From Kushneria phosphatilytica (lineage in GTDB: Bacteria > Pseudomonadota > Gammaproteobacteria > Pseudomonadales > Halomonadaceae): a stretch of DNA of 64,000 nt. The notes below the pieces were generated by a model. The model had not been told where the DNA came from and ran no database searches. It saw nothing but the letters and a program-made list of their open reading frames with translations. The DNA lies in assembly GCF_008247605.1 (NCBI RefSeq), contig NZ_CP043420.1:1178001-1242000 (forward strand). The letters run 5' to 3'. Positions within the stretch are counted from its first letter, which is position 1, and each line of letters starts with the position of its first letter. Below are positions 35,160-45,471 of the stretch, piece after piece. The translations under genes were made by a program, and so were the position numbers.

Positions 35160-38100
35160 GTCAGGTCAATCGTCTCGACGCGGGGCGCATGAACAGCGAG
35201 CACATCGACCGCTCTTCAACGCTATCGTTTACCTTTGACGGTCGCGAGCTGGCTGCGCATGCCGGTGATACCGTGGCTTCGGCACTGCTGGCCAACGGTG
35301 TCGATGTGGTGGGTCACAGCTTCAAGTACGCCAGACCGCGCGGCATCATGGCGGCCGGCTGCGAGGAGCCCAATGCCATCCTGCAGATGGGCGCGACCCC
35401 CGAAACCCAGACACCCAATGTGCGCGCTACCCAGCAGCCGGTATACGAGGGGCTGGTGTGCGAGAGCGTGGGGCGCGGACGCAATTTCATCGAGCGTCAG
35501 CAAAAGTCGCTGACCGGTCTGATTGGCAAGTGGGGCGGCCGGTTCATGCCGGTGGGCTTTTACTACAAGACCTTCATGGCACCGCAATCCGCCTGGCTGA
35601 CCTACGAGAAATTCATTCGTGCTGCTGCTGGGTTGGGGCGCGCGCCCACCGTGCCCGATGCCGACACCTATGACCACATGAACCGCTACTGCGATGTGCT
35701 GGTGGTGGGGGCAGGCCCCGCCGGGCTGGCGGCAGCACTGGCGGCAGGGCAGGCCGGTGCCCGGGTGATCGTCTGTGACGAGCAGGAACAGATGGGCGGC
35801 TGTCTGCTGGACTCCCGCGAGCGCCCGGATGATCAGCCAGCGGGGGAGTGGTTGGCGTCCACCCTCGCCGAACTTGAGGCCATGGAAGATGTGCTGCTGC
35901 TGCCGCGCACTACCGCCAACGGCTATCACGATCACAACTTCGTCACCCTCCACGAACGACGTACCGATCATCTCGGCGATCGTGCGCCGGCCGGCATGAC
36001 CCGCCAGCGCATGCACCGGGTCCGCGCGCAGCGGGTCATCCTGGCGACCGGTGCCCATGAGCGCCCGCTGGTGTTTGCCAATAACGATCTGCCCGGTCAT
36101 CTGCTGGCCGGTGCGATCTCCTGCTATATCCGCCGTTATGGTGTGGTGCCCGGGCAGCAGCTGGTGCTGGCAACGACCAATTCTCACGCCTACCGTGCAG
36201 CGCTGGACTGGCTCGATGCCGGTCGGGAAGTGGCAGCGATCGTCGATGCCCGGGCCGAACCCGACGGTACGCTGGTCAATGAGGCGCGTAGCCGTGGCAT
36301 CCGCATTATTACCGGCGCCTCGGTGATCGAATGCCGCGGCGATGATCGGGTCAGTGAGGCGCTGGTGGCAGACATCGATATTGACGGCTTTCGGGTGACC
36401 GGTGAGACCGAAGCCATCGCCTGCGATACCCTCGCCAGTTCCGGCGGCTACAGTCCGGTGGTGCACCTCTCGGCCCACACCGGTTCCAAACCGGTCTGGA
36501 ACGATCGCATTCTGGGGTTTGTGCCCGGTGAGACGAAGCAGCAGCTGCACTATGCCGGCGGCGTGCATGGTATCTATCCGCTGGCAGATGCGTTGGCTGA
36601 CGGTGTGCTGGCCGGTAGCGATGCGGCCGTGGCAGCCGGCTACGAGCGTGTGTCGCCGAACCTGCCGAGTCTGGCGACGGTTGAGGAGAGCCCTCAGGCA
36701 GCGCTTTATCATGTGCCGCATACGCACGCGACGATGCGTGCGCCCAAGCAGTTCGTGGATCCTCAGAACGATGTCACCGCTGCCGGCATCGAGCTGGCCA
36801 TTCGTGAAGGCTTCGAGTCGATCGAGCACGTCAAGCGCTACACCGCGATGGGCTTCGGTACCGATCAGGGCAAGATCGGCAACATCAATGGCATGGCGAT
36901 CGCGGCCCGGGTGCTGGGACAGACCATTCCCGAAACCGGCACCACGGTATTTCGTCCCAACTACACACCGGTCAGCTTCGGGGCCATCGCCGGGCGATAT
37001 TGCGGCGCAATGTTCGATCCCGAGCGTTACACCGCCATGCATCGCTGGCATGTCGAACACGGGGCGCTGTTCGAGAATGTCGGTCAGTGGAAGCGGCCCT
37101 GGTACTATCCCGGCTGGGGCGGGGCACGCGGCGCCAATGGCGAAGAAACCCTGCAGGAGGCGGTCAATCGCGAGTGCCTGGCGGTGCGCAACGGAGTAGG
37201 CATCCTTGATGCGTCGACGCTGGGCAAGATCGACATCCAGGGACCGGATGCCCGCGAATTCATCGGGCGTGTCTACACCAATGGCTGGGAGAAGTTGCCG
37301 GTCGGCAAGGGGCGTTACGGGCTGATGTGCGGCGAGGATGGCATGGTGATGGATGATGGTGTCACCACCTGTCTTGGCGAACATCATTTCCTGATGACCA
37401 CTACCACCGGTAACGCCGCTCAGGTGCTGGACTGGCTGGAGCTGTGGCATCAGACCGAGTGGCCGGAACTGGAAGTGTTCTTTACCTCGGTGACCGATCA
37501 CTGGGCCACCATGACACTGACCGGTCCGAAAAGCCGTGAACTGCTGGAACAGCTGACCGACATCGATCTCTCCCGCGATGCCTTCGCCTTCATGGCCTTT
37601 CGCGAGGGCACGGTGGCGGGCATTCCGGCGCGGGTCTATCGCATCTCCTTTACCGGTGAGCTCTCTTTCGAGATCAACGTGCAGGCCAATTACGCCATGC
37701 ATGTCTGGGAGGCGCTGTTTGACCATGGCGAGGCCTTCGAGCTAACCCCCTACGGCACCGAGACCATGCACGTGCTGCGTGCCGAGAAGGGCTTCATCAT
37801 CGTCGGGCAGGATACCGATGCCACCATGACGCCCGAGGATCTCGGCATGACCTGGGCGATCGGCTATCGCAAGCCATTTGACTGGGTCGGCAAGCGCGGC
37901 ATGGCGCGTGTCGATCTGCAGCGTGACGATCGCAAGCAGCTGGTCGGGCTGAAGCCGCTGGATGGTAGCGAGGTAGTCCTGCCGGAAGGGGCCCAGATCG
38001 TCTTCGACCCCGAGCAGCAGATTCCCATGACCATGGTGGGGCATGTGACCTCAAGCTACTACAGCGCCACGCTCGGGCACGGTTTCGCCCTGGCCGTGGT

Positions 38101-38224
38101 ACGTGGTGGCCATCGCCGCAAGGGTGAGCATGTCTATTTGCCTCAGCCCGATGGTTCCACACTGGAAGCCGAGATTGTCAGTTCCATGTTCTATGATCCC
38201 AGGGGAGAGCGTCAGCATGTCTGA
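35156..38224 (+). CDS. soxA: Sarcosine oxidase alpha subunit
   Basis: A 1022-aa multi-domain subunit. The N-terminal ferredoxin-like domain (about 25-110, FTFDGRELAAHAGDTVASAL) precedes an NAD-binding flavoprotein part (DVLVVGAGPAGLAAALAAG, near 180) and a second segment with ATGAHERPLVFANNDLPG. The C-terminal 400 residues are a GcvT-like tetrahydrofolate-binding domain (YTNGWEKLPVGKGRYGLMCGEDG, SFTGELSFEINV). It takes the methyl-derived carbon and transfers it to folate. It overlaps soxG by 8 nt. Confidence 0.96.
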   Translation: MSQVNRLDAGRMNSEHIDRSSTLSFTFDGRELAAHAGDTVASALLANGVDVVGHSFKYARPRGIMAAGCEEPNAILQMGATPETQTPNVRATQQPVYEGLVCESVGRGRNFIERQQKSLTGLIGKWGGRFMPVGFYYKTFMAPQSAWLTYEKFIRAAAGLGRAPTVPDADTYDHMNRYCDVLVVGAGPAGLAAALAAGQAGARVIVCDEQEQMGGCLLDSRERPDDQPAGEWLASTLAELEAMEDVLLLPRTTANGYHDHNFVTLHERRTDHLGDRAPAGMTRQRMHRVRAQRVILATGAHERPLVFANNDLPGHLLAGAISCYIRRYGVVPGQQLVLATTNSHAYRAALDWLDAGREVAAIVDARAEPDGTLVNEARSRGIRIITGASVIECRGDDRVSEALVADIDIDGFRVTGETEAIACDTLASSGGYSPVVHLSAHTGSKPVWNDRILGFVPGETKQQLHYAGGVHGIYPLADALADGVLAGSDAAVAAGYERVSPNLPSLATVEESPQAALYHVPHTHATMRAPKQFVDPQNDVTAAGIELAIREGFESIEHVKRYTAMGFGTDQGKIGNINGMAIAARVLGQTIPETGTTVFRPNYTPVSFGAIAGRYCGAMFDPERYTAMHRWHVEHGALFENVGQWKRPWYYPGWGGARGANGEETLQEAVNRECLAVRNGVGILDASTLGKIDIQGPDAREFIGRVYTNGWEKLPVGKGRYGLMCGEDGMVMDDGVTTCLGEHHFLMTTTTGNAAQVLDWLELWHQTEWPELEVFFTSVTDHWATMTLTGPKSRELLEQLTDIDLSRDAFAFMAFREGTVAGIPARVYRISFTGELSFEINVQANYAMHVWEALFDHGEAFELTPYGTETMHVLRAEKGFIIVGQDTDATMTPEDLGMTWAIGYRKPFDWVGKRGMARVDLQRDDRKQLVGLKPLDGSEVVLPEGAQIVFDPEQQIPMTMVGHVTSSYYSATLGHGFALAVVRGGHRRKGEHVYLPQPDGSTLEAEIVSSMFYDPRGERQHV

Positions 38225-38882
38225 ATTCGCTGTTTTCGATCCGCATCCGGTGCGCTCCGGGAGTGCCGAAGAGTCAGCCGACAGTCTCGATGGCGTGCGC
38301 ACGCAGTCTCCGCTGCATGATGCAGCCTCTCCTGTATCACTGAGTGCGCAGGAGCAAGCGGGGGTGCTGCTGGGGGAGCGCGCCTTCCTGGGGCATCTGG
38401 TGATCCGGGGAAGTGCCGATGATCCCGATTTTGTCAGTGGTATTGAAAAGGTGCTGGGGGTCGCCCTGCCGGTGACGCCCATGACCTCGACAGTCGGAGA
38501 GATGGCGAGGCTGCACTGGCGTTCACCGGATGAGTGGCTGCTGATTGTCCCCGGGGGTGAAGAATACCGGTTGGAGCTGGCCTTGAGAGAAACGCTGGGT
38601 GGGCATGTTGCGGTAGTGGATGTCAGTGGTGGACAAACCGTGATCATGCTATCCGGTGCAAAGGCCCGGGAAGTGCTGATGAAATCCGCGCCGGTGGATG
38701 TTCATCCGCGCGCGTTTCCGGTAGGGCGCAGCGTCACCACCTGTTTTGCGCGTGCCCAGGCCATGATCTGTCGGGTTGGCGAAGCGCAGTGGGAGCTGGT
38801 GATTCGACGCAGCTATGCCGATTACCTGTGGCAGTGGCTGCTTGATTCCGCCACCGAGTATGGCGTGGCTCGACAGGGTTGA
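38217..38882 (+). CDS. soxG: Sarcosine oxidase gamma subunit
   Basis: A 221-aa GcvT-like small subunit. ATG 38217, inside the soxA end, is preferred. Recognisable parts are WRSPDEWLLIVPGGEEYRLE, VDVSGGQTVIMLSGAKAREVL and the C-terminal VIRRSYADYLWQWLLDS. It completes the heterotetramer. The N-terminal 45 residues are polar and less conserved. Confidence 0.92.
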   Translation: MSEFAVFDPHPVRSGSAEESADSLDGVRTQSPLHDAASPVSLSAQEQAGVLLGERAFLGHLVIRGSADDPDFVSGIEKVLGVALPVTPMTSTVGEMARLHWRSPDEWLLIVPGGEEYRLELALRETLGGHVAVVDVSGGQTVIMLSGAKAREVLMKSAPVDVHPRAFPVGRSVTTCFARAQAMICRVGEAQWELVIRRSYADYLWQWLLDSATEYGVARQG

Positions 38883-38907
38883 GCGCATCCCGGAAGGATT
38901 GTGCCGG

Positions 38908-38931
38908 ATCGCGCGTCCATGGACGCGCGAT
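38908..38931. terminator. Perfect palindrome after the sox operon
   Basis: A 24-nt perfect palindrome with the centre TCCATGGA starts 26 nt after the soxG stop. It can form a strong hairpin, but no U-tract follows (ATGCCTTCAGG). It probably marks the sox mRNA end by termination or by protection from 3' exonucleases. Confidence 0.5.
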
Positions 38932-39187
38932 ATGCCTTCAGGTGATGTGTCTTGCGTCTCTCCATGGCAGGTAACCGCTAATGCAACAAGCATTTTTACT
39001 GCTCGTCTGATCCCGATGGTGTGGGCTAAGATCATGACTCTCGGCGAGTTTTTCGCCATGGTGTTAACGCAGGTTATAACAGCATTTCCGTTTGTCCCCT
39101 GACAATGCTTCTACCGGTTCCTGCAGTGTGCGGTGCAGGGCCTTTCACAAGTAGATCGCATGCCAGGTGACGAGGGGAAATACATTC
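38932..39187. other. Non-coding region before the Crp/Fnr gene
   Basis: Together with the palindrome this makes a gap of about 305 nt. It contains AT-rich stretches (CATTTTTACTG, GAGTTTTTCGCC) suited to a promoter, and GAGGGG as the ribosome-binding site of the next gene. No RNA gene or repeat is evident. Confidence 0.4.
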
Positions 39188-40003
39188 ATGGATGGTAGTG
39201 ACGTCGATATCATTCGCCATTTTGAGGAGTACTGTGGACTCGAGGAGGATGACAGAGCGTTACTGAATGAACTGGAGCGCCATCCCATGACGCTCTCGGC
39301 GGGTGATCTTCTCTGGGAAGAGCATCAGACGGCTGATGCCTTTTATGTACTGCGCAAGGGCTGGGCCTACTCCTATCGCGCCATGAATGACGGCACCCGG
39401 CAGGTACTGGATGTTTATCTGCCAGGGGATGTGATCGGGCTGAGGGAGTTTTCATTTTATAAACGCCTGAGCAGCGTTGCCATGCTTACCGAGGTATCGC
39501 TGGGGCGCATTTCGTATCGTTACCTCATCAGCCTGTTCGGCAGTTCGCATCGCCTGACGGCCCTGTTTTTCTCGATGCTGGCCGGCCAGCAGGCGCTTCT
39601 GACCGAGCGTCTGGTCAATGTCGGCCGACGCAATGCCCGTGACAAGCTGGCTCATTTCATCTGTGAGATGTACATGCGTCTCAAACGGGTTTATCCGGAA
39701 CTGCCACAGCATTTTTGCATGCCGCTCTCCCAGCAGATGCTGGCTGATATCCTGGGGCTCTCTTCGGTCCATGTCAGCCGGACCTTCAGTGAGTTGCGTG
39801 AAACCGGGCTGGTCTATCGTGATCGCAATCGCATCAGTATTCCCGACCCCGAGCTTCTGATTCGGGCGACCGGGTTCTCTGATCACTATCTTCATGAGCG
39901 GGTATCCGATCAGCTTTTCGAGTCGGAGACGTTATGGCAGGAAACGGGACTCTCATCGCGAAGTGCCGCCGGTGATCGCAGCATGGCTGCCGATCCGGAC
40001 TGA
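39188..40003 (+). CDS. Crp/Fnr-family transcriptional regulator
   Basis: A 271-aa protein; ATG 39188 has GAGGGG upstream. The N-terminal half is a cyclic-nucleotide-type beta barrel (LSAGDLLWEEHQTADAFYVLRKGWAYSYR) and the C-terminus an HTH_Crp domain (QQMLADILGLSSVHVSRTFSELRETGL). The cysteine cluster of true FNR is missing, so it is not an oxygen-sensing FNR. It lies just before the glutathione-dependent formaldehyde genes and after the sox operon, and could control either; no site was identified. Confidence 0.9.
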   Translation: MDGSDVDIIRHFEEYCGLEEDDRALLNELERHPMTLSAGDLLWEEHQTADAFYVLRKGWAYSYRAMNDGTRQVLDVYLPGDVIGLREFSFYKRLSSVAMLTEVSLGRISYRYLISLFGSSHRLTALFFSMLAGQQALLTERLVNVGRRNARDKLAHFICEMYMRLKRVYPELPQHFCMPLSQQMLADILGLSSVHVSRTFSELRETGLVYRDRNRISIPDPELLIRATGFSDHYLHERVSDQLFESETLWQETGLSSRSAAGDRSMAADPD

Positions 40004-40131
40004 TTCTTGTCCCGCAGCCGGTACCGGCATGCTCATGAGCGTCGGGGTGTCATGCGCCGAGGGGACACGATGATTTACAATAGAGTGGATCATCATGCCC
40101 GAAGACGGGTTTACATCAACACGCGAGGTAG

Positions 40132-41250
<1,119 letters not shown>

Positions 41251-41264
41251 GCTTGTCCCGAACC

Positions 41265-41292
41265 GTGCGCCGCTCTGTCCCGGGCGGCGCAC
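41265..41292 (+). other. Hairpin between frmA and the S-formylglutathione hydrolase gene
   Basis: GTGCGCCGC and GCGGCGCAC form a 9-bp stem with a 10-nt loop, 14 nt after the frmA stop. There is no U-run, so it may limit or stabilise the mRNA between the two genes rather than terminate it. Confidence 0.4.
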
Positions 41293-41394
41293 TGTCATGG
41301 GGCGGGCAGGATAATGTGCAATCTTTCAGATCTGTCGGCGCGCGTTCGGTAAGCCGAATCACGTTGGTCAAAACCGTAGTGGAAGGAGCAAACG

Positions 41395-42246
41395 ATGGCA
41401 CAGCACGCGATCGAGCGGGTCAGCGCCAACAAGAGCTTTGGTGGCTGGGTCAGCCGGTTTACGCACTACTCCGAGGTGCTGGACTGCGACATGACCTTCG
41501 GGATCTATCTACCACCCCAGGCTGAAGAAGAGCGGGTGCCGCTGCTCTGGTGGCTGTCGGGATTGACCTGCACCGATGAGAATTTCATGCAGAAAGCCGG
41601 CGCTCAGAAGCTGGCGGCCGAGCTGGGCATTGCGATCATCTGTCCGGATACCAGTCCCCGGGGGACGGATCTGCCCGGTGAGCACGAGCGTTTCGATTTC
41701 GGTTCCGGAGCCGGTTTCTATGTCAACGCCACCCGTGAACCCTGGTCTCGGCACTATCGGATGTATGACTATGTGACCCGGGAGCTGCCCGAGCTGATAC
41801 GAGAGCACTTCCCGCTCAATGGCCGTGAAGCCATCAGTGGTCACTCAATGGGTGGGCACGGTGCCCTGGTCTGTGCGCTCAGACAGCCGGGGCGCTACGT
41901 CTCGGTCTCGGCCTTTTCGCCGGTTTGTCATCCAGTCAACTGCCCATGGGGTGAGCAGGCTTTCAGTCACTATCTGGGTGATGATCGTGCGTTATGGGCC
42001 GAATATGATGCCTGTGCACTGATCCGTGCCGGCACCTCGCGCCAGCCTCTGCTGGTTGAGCAGGGCGAGGATGATAACTTCCTCGATGAGCAGCTGCAGC
42101 CCGGTGAGCTTGAACGCACCTGCCAGGAGTGTGATCACGAGCTGACCCTCAACTATCGGCCAGGCTACGATCACAGCTACTTCTTTGTCGCCAGTTTCAT
42201 CGATGACCATCTGCGCTATCACGCCCGTTATCTGCAGGCAGAATGA
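41395..42246 (+). CDS. frmB: S-formylglutathione hydrolase
   Basis: A 283-aa esterase-D-type alpha/beta hydrolase that splits S-formylglutathione into formate and glutathione. The nucleophile serine is in the elbow SGHSMGGHGAL, and the segments LTCTDENFMQKAGAQ and RPGYDHSYFFVASFIDDH (His of the triad) are typical. An AAGGAG site precedes the ATG. It lies 144 nt after frmA on the same strand. Confidence 0.95.
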   Translation: MAQHAIERVSANKSFGGWVSRFTHYSEVLDCDMTFGIYLPPQAEEERVPLLWWLSGLTCTDENFMQKAGAQKLAAELGIAIICPDTSPRGTDLPGEHERFDFGSGAGFYVNATREPWSRHYRMYDYVTRELPELIREHFPLNGREAISGHSMGGHGALVCALRQPGRYVSVSAFSPVCHPVNCPWGEQAFSHYLGDDRALWAEYDACALIRAGTSRQPLLVEQGEDDNFLDEQLQPGELERTCQECDHELTLNYRPGYDHSYFFVASFIDDHLRYHARYLQAE

Positions 42247-42251
42247 GGCGC

Positions 42252-42290
42252 TCGGGTATGCCCGGCCGGGCATACCCGATGATTTCCTTC
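42252..42290 (+). terminator. Probable terminator after frmB
   Basis: A perfect 28-nt palindrome (42252-42279, arms TCGGGTATGCCCGG) begins 5 nt after the stop region and is followed by TGATTTCCTTCC. The stem is very stable; the T-tract is moderate. Confidence 0.65.
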
Positions 42291-42467
42291 CTCTTCCCGG
42301 GTAAGCGTCTGTTACCGCAATCCCTTACAATGGCGCTTCGCGGCCGGGCAGCGTAGCACTCTGATGGCTGCTTCCCGGCAGCTACAACAAATGCCATGAC
42401 AATCACGATGACACGGCAGTCGGCTGGGGCAGCCGAAATATGTTCGTCATGAGGGAGAGGGGTATCC

Positions 42468-43166
42468 ATGCTGGGGCGACTGGGACGTTGGCTGCTCAAG
42501 GCCGTGGGTCTGCTGATGATGCTGAGTGTGCTGGTGGTGGTGCTGTTTCGATTCGTGCCGCTTCCGGGTTCGATGGTAATGCTCGAGCGCTGGGCTCATG
42601 CACGAATGACAGATCAGTCCATCGATATCGACTACCACTGGCGCTCGCTTGATCGGCTCTCGAATCAGGCTGCCCTGGCGGTGATCGCTGCAGAGGATCA
42701 GCGCTTCCCCTTCCATCACGGTTTCGATTTCAGACAGATTCGTCGATCACTGAAGGCATGGTGGTTCGAGGACAGACCGCTACGGGGGGCCAGTACCATC
42801 AGTCAGCAGACCGCGCGCAATGTCTTTCTCTGGACGCAGCGCAGCTGGGTGCGCAAGGGGCTGGAGGTATGGTTTACCGGTCTGATCGAGTTGCTCTGGC
42901 CCAAAAGCCGGATTCTCGAGGTGTATCTCAACGTCGTGGAGTGGGACCGAGGCGTGTTTGGACTGCAGGCCGCAGCCCGGCACTACTATGGCATTGATGC
43001 CGATCAGCTCAGTGCCGCACGAGCGGCCAGACTGGCGGCCGTGCTGCCCGATCCACGTCATCGCAGCCCACTCCATCCGAGCGCCAGCGTGATGCAGCAT
43101 GCTCGCTGGATTCGCCAGCAGATGCGTCAGCTGGGCGGAACGGCTTATCTGAAAGAACTTCAATGA
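42468..43166 (+). CDS. mtgA: Monofunctional peptidoglycan transglycosylase
   Basis: A 232-aa inner-membrane glycosyltransferase of family GT51 that polymerises glycan strands from lipid II. One N-terminal transmembrane helix (about 11-27, VGLLMMLSVLVVVLFRFV) anchors it. The catalytic glutamate motif is AAEDQRFPFHHGFDF and the second motif GASTISQQTARNVFLW; RILEVYLNVVEWDRGVFG follows. There is no transpeptidase domain, as expected for MtgA. GAGGGAGAGG precedes the ATG. Confidence 0.95.
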   Translation: MLGRLGRWLLKAVGLLMMLSVLVVVLFRFVPLPGSMVMLERWAHARMTDQSIDIDYHWRSLDRLSNQAALAVIAAEDQRFPFHHGFDFRQIRRSLKAWWFEDRPLRGASTISQQTARNVFLWTQRSWVRKGLEVWFTGLIELLWPKSRILEVYLNVVEWDRGVFGLQAAARHYYGIDADQLSAARAARLAAVLPDPRHRSPLHPSASVMQHARWIRQQMRQLGGTAYLKELQ

Positions 43167-43348
43167 TCGTGCTACGATGATCTCGGCAGCAGGTCGGAAG
43201 GGAAATTGCAGTCACTACAATTTGTTACTGCAATTTCCTGAACTCCCCGCGATACCGACCGTCAAACTGTCAGGTAACTCAAAGCAGGTATAAAGCGGGC
43301 GGAGCCGAGGCTCGAACGTCCATGGCAAAGCAAAGTACGGAGGAATCA

Positions 43349-43741
43349 ATGAAACGGACGACTGCGTTTCTTTCAGCCACGCTCATCGCCACCGGGCTCG
43401 CTTCGGGGCCGGTCATGGCTGCCAGCCAGTCCCAGGGTAGCGCTGCTCAGTCTCAGGGCCAGACACAGGCCCAGCAGAACTTCAGCGACCAGCAACTCCA
43501 GAACTTTGCTTCGGCATCGCAGGAGATTGCCGGTATTTCCCAGACCTATACCAAGCGTCTGCAGAATGCCGATGGCTCCGATCAGCAACAGAACATTCGC
43601 CAGGAGGCGAATGACAAGATGGTCCAGGCCGTCAAGGACAACGGGCTGAAAGTGGATGAGTTCAATCAGATCGGTCAGGCCGTTCAGAACAATCCGCAGA
43701 TGATGCAGAAGGTTCAGAAAATGGCGCAGCAGCAGCAATAA
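43349..43741 (+). CDS. DUF4168 exported protein
   Basis: A 130-aa secreted protein: signal peptide MKRTTAFLSATLIATGLASG with cleavage near VMA-ASQ. The mature part is very rich in Gln/Asn (SQSQGSAAQSQGQTQAQQNF and a QQQQ end) around a DUF4168 helical core (QNFASASQEIAGIS, NGLKVDEFNQIGQAVQNNP). The role is unknown. The ATG at 43349 has CGGAGGA upstream. A strong terminator follows. Confidence 0.88.
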   Translation: MKRTTAFLSATLIATGLASGPVMAASQSQGSAAQSQGQTQAQQNFSDQQLQNFASASQEIAGISQTYTKRLQNADGSDQQQNIRQEANDKMVQAVKDNGLKVDEFNQIGQAVQNNPQMMQKVQKMAQQQQ

Positions 43742-43764
43742 GTGCACGCCTGATCTGATCTCAT

Positions 43765-43791
43765 AAAAAACCGCCTTCGGGCGGTTTTTTT
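43765..43791. terminator. Bidirectional terminator after the DUF4168 gene
   Basis: CCGCC-TTCG-GGCGG stem-loop with six A on the left and seven T on the right. It is a classical intrinsic terminator. Confidence 0.95.
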
Positions 43792-43903
43792 ATGGGTGAG
43801 TCGCAAGACAGGTTCGCAGCCCCGTTGATCTTCTACTAAAGTCGCATCCCTGAATATTCAATACGGAAGCAGGAGGCTTCCGGTCACCACAGGGAAGTGA
43901 GGC

Positions 43904-45397
43904 ATGACAAAAGAGCAACAGGCTTCCGGCAGTGCGCTGGGCTACGTGATCTGTATCTGTCTGGTCGCCGCGCTGGGCGGTATTCTTTTCGGATATGATA
44001 CGGCCGTGATTTCCGGTGCAATCGACTCGATTGCCACCTGGTTTGAGCTTTCTCCCACCCTCAAGGGCTGGGCTGTTTCAAGCGTGGTTATTGGCAGTAT
44101 CGTCGGTGCCGGCGGTGCCGGGTGGCTGGCCAATGTGCTCGGCCGCCGGTTGACCATGCAACTGGCGGCCGTGCTGTTTCTGGTGTCAGCCATTGGCTCG
44201 GCACTGGCTTTCAGCTTCTGGTTCTACATTGCCCTGCGTGTCGTGGGCGGGCTGGCGGTAGGCATTGCCAGTGTAGTGTCTCCCATGTACATGGGAGAGC
44301 TGGCGCCACAACGCTGGCGGGGACGAACGTTGAGCATGTTCCAGCAGTCGCTGGTGGTCGGCCAGACCATTGTTTTCTTCGTCAATTACTTTATCGCCCG
44401 GGATGTTTCCACGCAGTGGCTGACAGAGCTGGGGTGGCGCTGGATGCTGGGCTCGGAGGCCATCCCGGCGGTGCTGTTTGGCGTGCTGCTGTTTCTTGTT
44501 CCGGAATCGCCGCGCTGGTGCATCATGAACAATCAGTTCGATCGGGCGCGTCGCGTACTCAATCGCTTCAATACTCGTGAACAGACCGAACAGCTGATCG
44601 AGGAAGTGCGTTACTCGCTGCAGGGTGGCCAGGCCAGCGGTCGCCGGGCGATGAACCAGCAGCGCCGCAATGAACGCAGAGCTTCGCGTGGGGCCATCCG
44701 CCAGCCGATCCTGTTGGGGATTACCGTGCTGGGCATCTTCATTTCCGCCGCTCAGCAGTTTACCGGTATCAATGTGGTGATGTATTACGCGCCCACCGTA
44801 TTGTCCGGTGTCACCGATTCGACCGGTAGTGCGTTACTGCAGACCGGTTATGTGGGCCTGGTCTTTATCCTGGGCAATCTGCTGGGGATGATGCTGATCG
44901 ATCGCACCGGGCGCATCCGGCTGATGACGGTCGGCACGCTGGCCTGTATCGCCAGCATGGCCGTACTGGGCACTGTTTTCTGGTTTGATGTGAAGGGGTA
45001 TACGGCGATGCTGGCCATCATGGTCTATGTCGTCGGTTATGCCGTTTCCTGGGGCTGCTGCAGCTGGACGCTGCTCTCCGAGATCTTTCCCAATACCATT
45101 CGGGGCACCGCCATGGCATGGGCGATGGGAGCGCAGTGGACCGCCGGTTTCATTGTCGCCCAGACCTTCCCGATGATGCGGGGCAGCGAATGGCTCAATG
45201 CAGCCTTTCATGGCGCCTTCCCGTTCTGGCTGTTTGGCTTGCTGACACTGGGCAGCCTGCTGATCACCTGGCGATTCGTGCCGGAAACACGCAATGTACC
45301 GCTGGAGTCCATGGAGCAGCTGATGGGCGAGAAGTTTCGCCATGGCCGGGTGAAGAACCGCGATCGTTTCATGACGGCCGGGACCGGTCAGGCCTGA
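43904..45397 (+). CDS. MFS sugar:proton symporter (sugar porter family)
   Basis: A 497-aa, 12-helix major-facilitator protein. Sugar-porter signatures are complete: FGYDTAVISGAIDS in helix 1, the loop DR-like GRRLTM, PESPRWCIMNNQ after helix 6, QQFTGINVVMYYAPT in helix 7, and PETRNVPLESME at the end. It resembles xylose/galactose/arabinose symporters (XylE, GalP, AraE). The central loop (about 225-265) carries a very basic stretch (RRAMNQQRRNERRASRG). It is a single-gene unit with no sugar-catabolic neighbour. Confidence 0.93.
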   Translation: MTKEQQASGSALGYVICICLVAALGGILFGYDTAVISGAIDSIATWFELSPTLKGWAVSSVVIGSIVGAGGAGWLANVLGRRLTMQLAAVLFLVSAIGSALAFSFWFYIALRVVGGLAVGIASVVSPMYMGELAPQRWRGRTLSMFQQSLVVGQTIVFFVNYFIARDVSTQWLTELGWRWMLGSEAIPAVLFGVLLFLVPESPRWCIMNNQFDRARRVLNRFNTREQTEQLIEEVRYSLQGGQASGRRAMNQQRRNERRASRGAIRQPILLGITVLGIFISAAQQFTGINVVMYYAPTVLSGVTDSTGSALLQTGYVGLVFILGNLLGMMLIDRTGRIRLMTVGTLACIASMAVLGTVFWFDVKGYTAMLAIMVYVVGYAVSWGCCSWTLLSEIFPNTIRGTAMAWAMGAQWTAGFIVAQTFPMMRGSEWLNAAFHGAFPFWLFGLLTLGSLLITWRFVPETRNVPLESMEQLMGEKFRHGRVKNRDRFMTAGTGQA

Positions 45398-45422
45398 TCC
45401 GGTAACGGCACCCCCCGTTCAA

Positions 45423-45457
45423 ACGACAACGCCCCGGCATGGCAGGGGCGTCGTCGT
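45423..45457. terminator. Hairpin between convergent MFS and AEC genes
   Basis: Two 13-nt arms (ACGACAACGCCCC at 45423-45435; GGGGCGTCGTCGT at 45445-45457) pair with one mismatch. Its place between two stop codons suggests a shared terminator, although T-runs are short on both sides. Confidence 0.55.
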
Positions 45458-45471
45458 GAAAGCGTGGGGGA

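Noticed and set aside
35222..37726. 834-aa open frame on the minus strand
   Set aside because: It lies fully antisense to soxA. Long antisense frames are common in high-GC genes, and the sequence has no recognisable domain.
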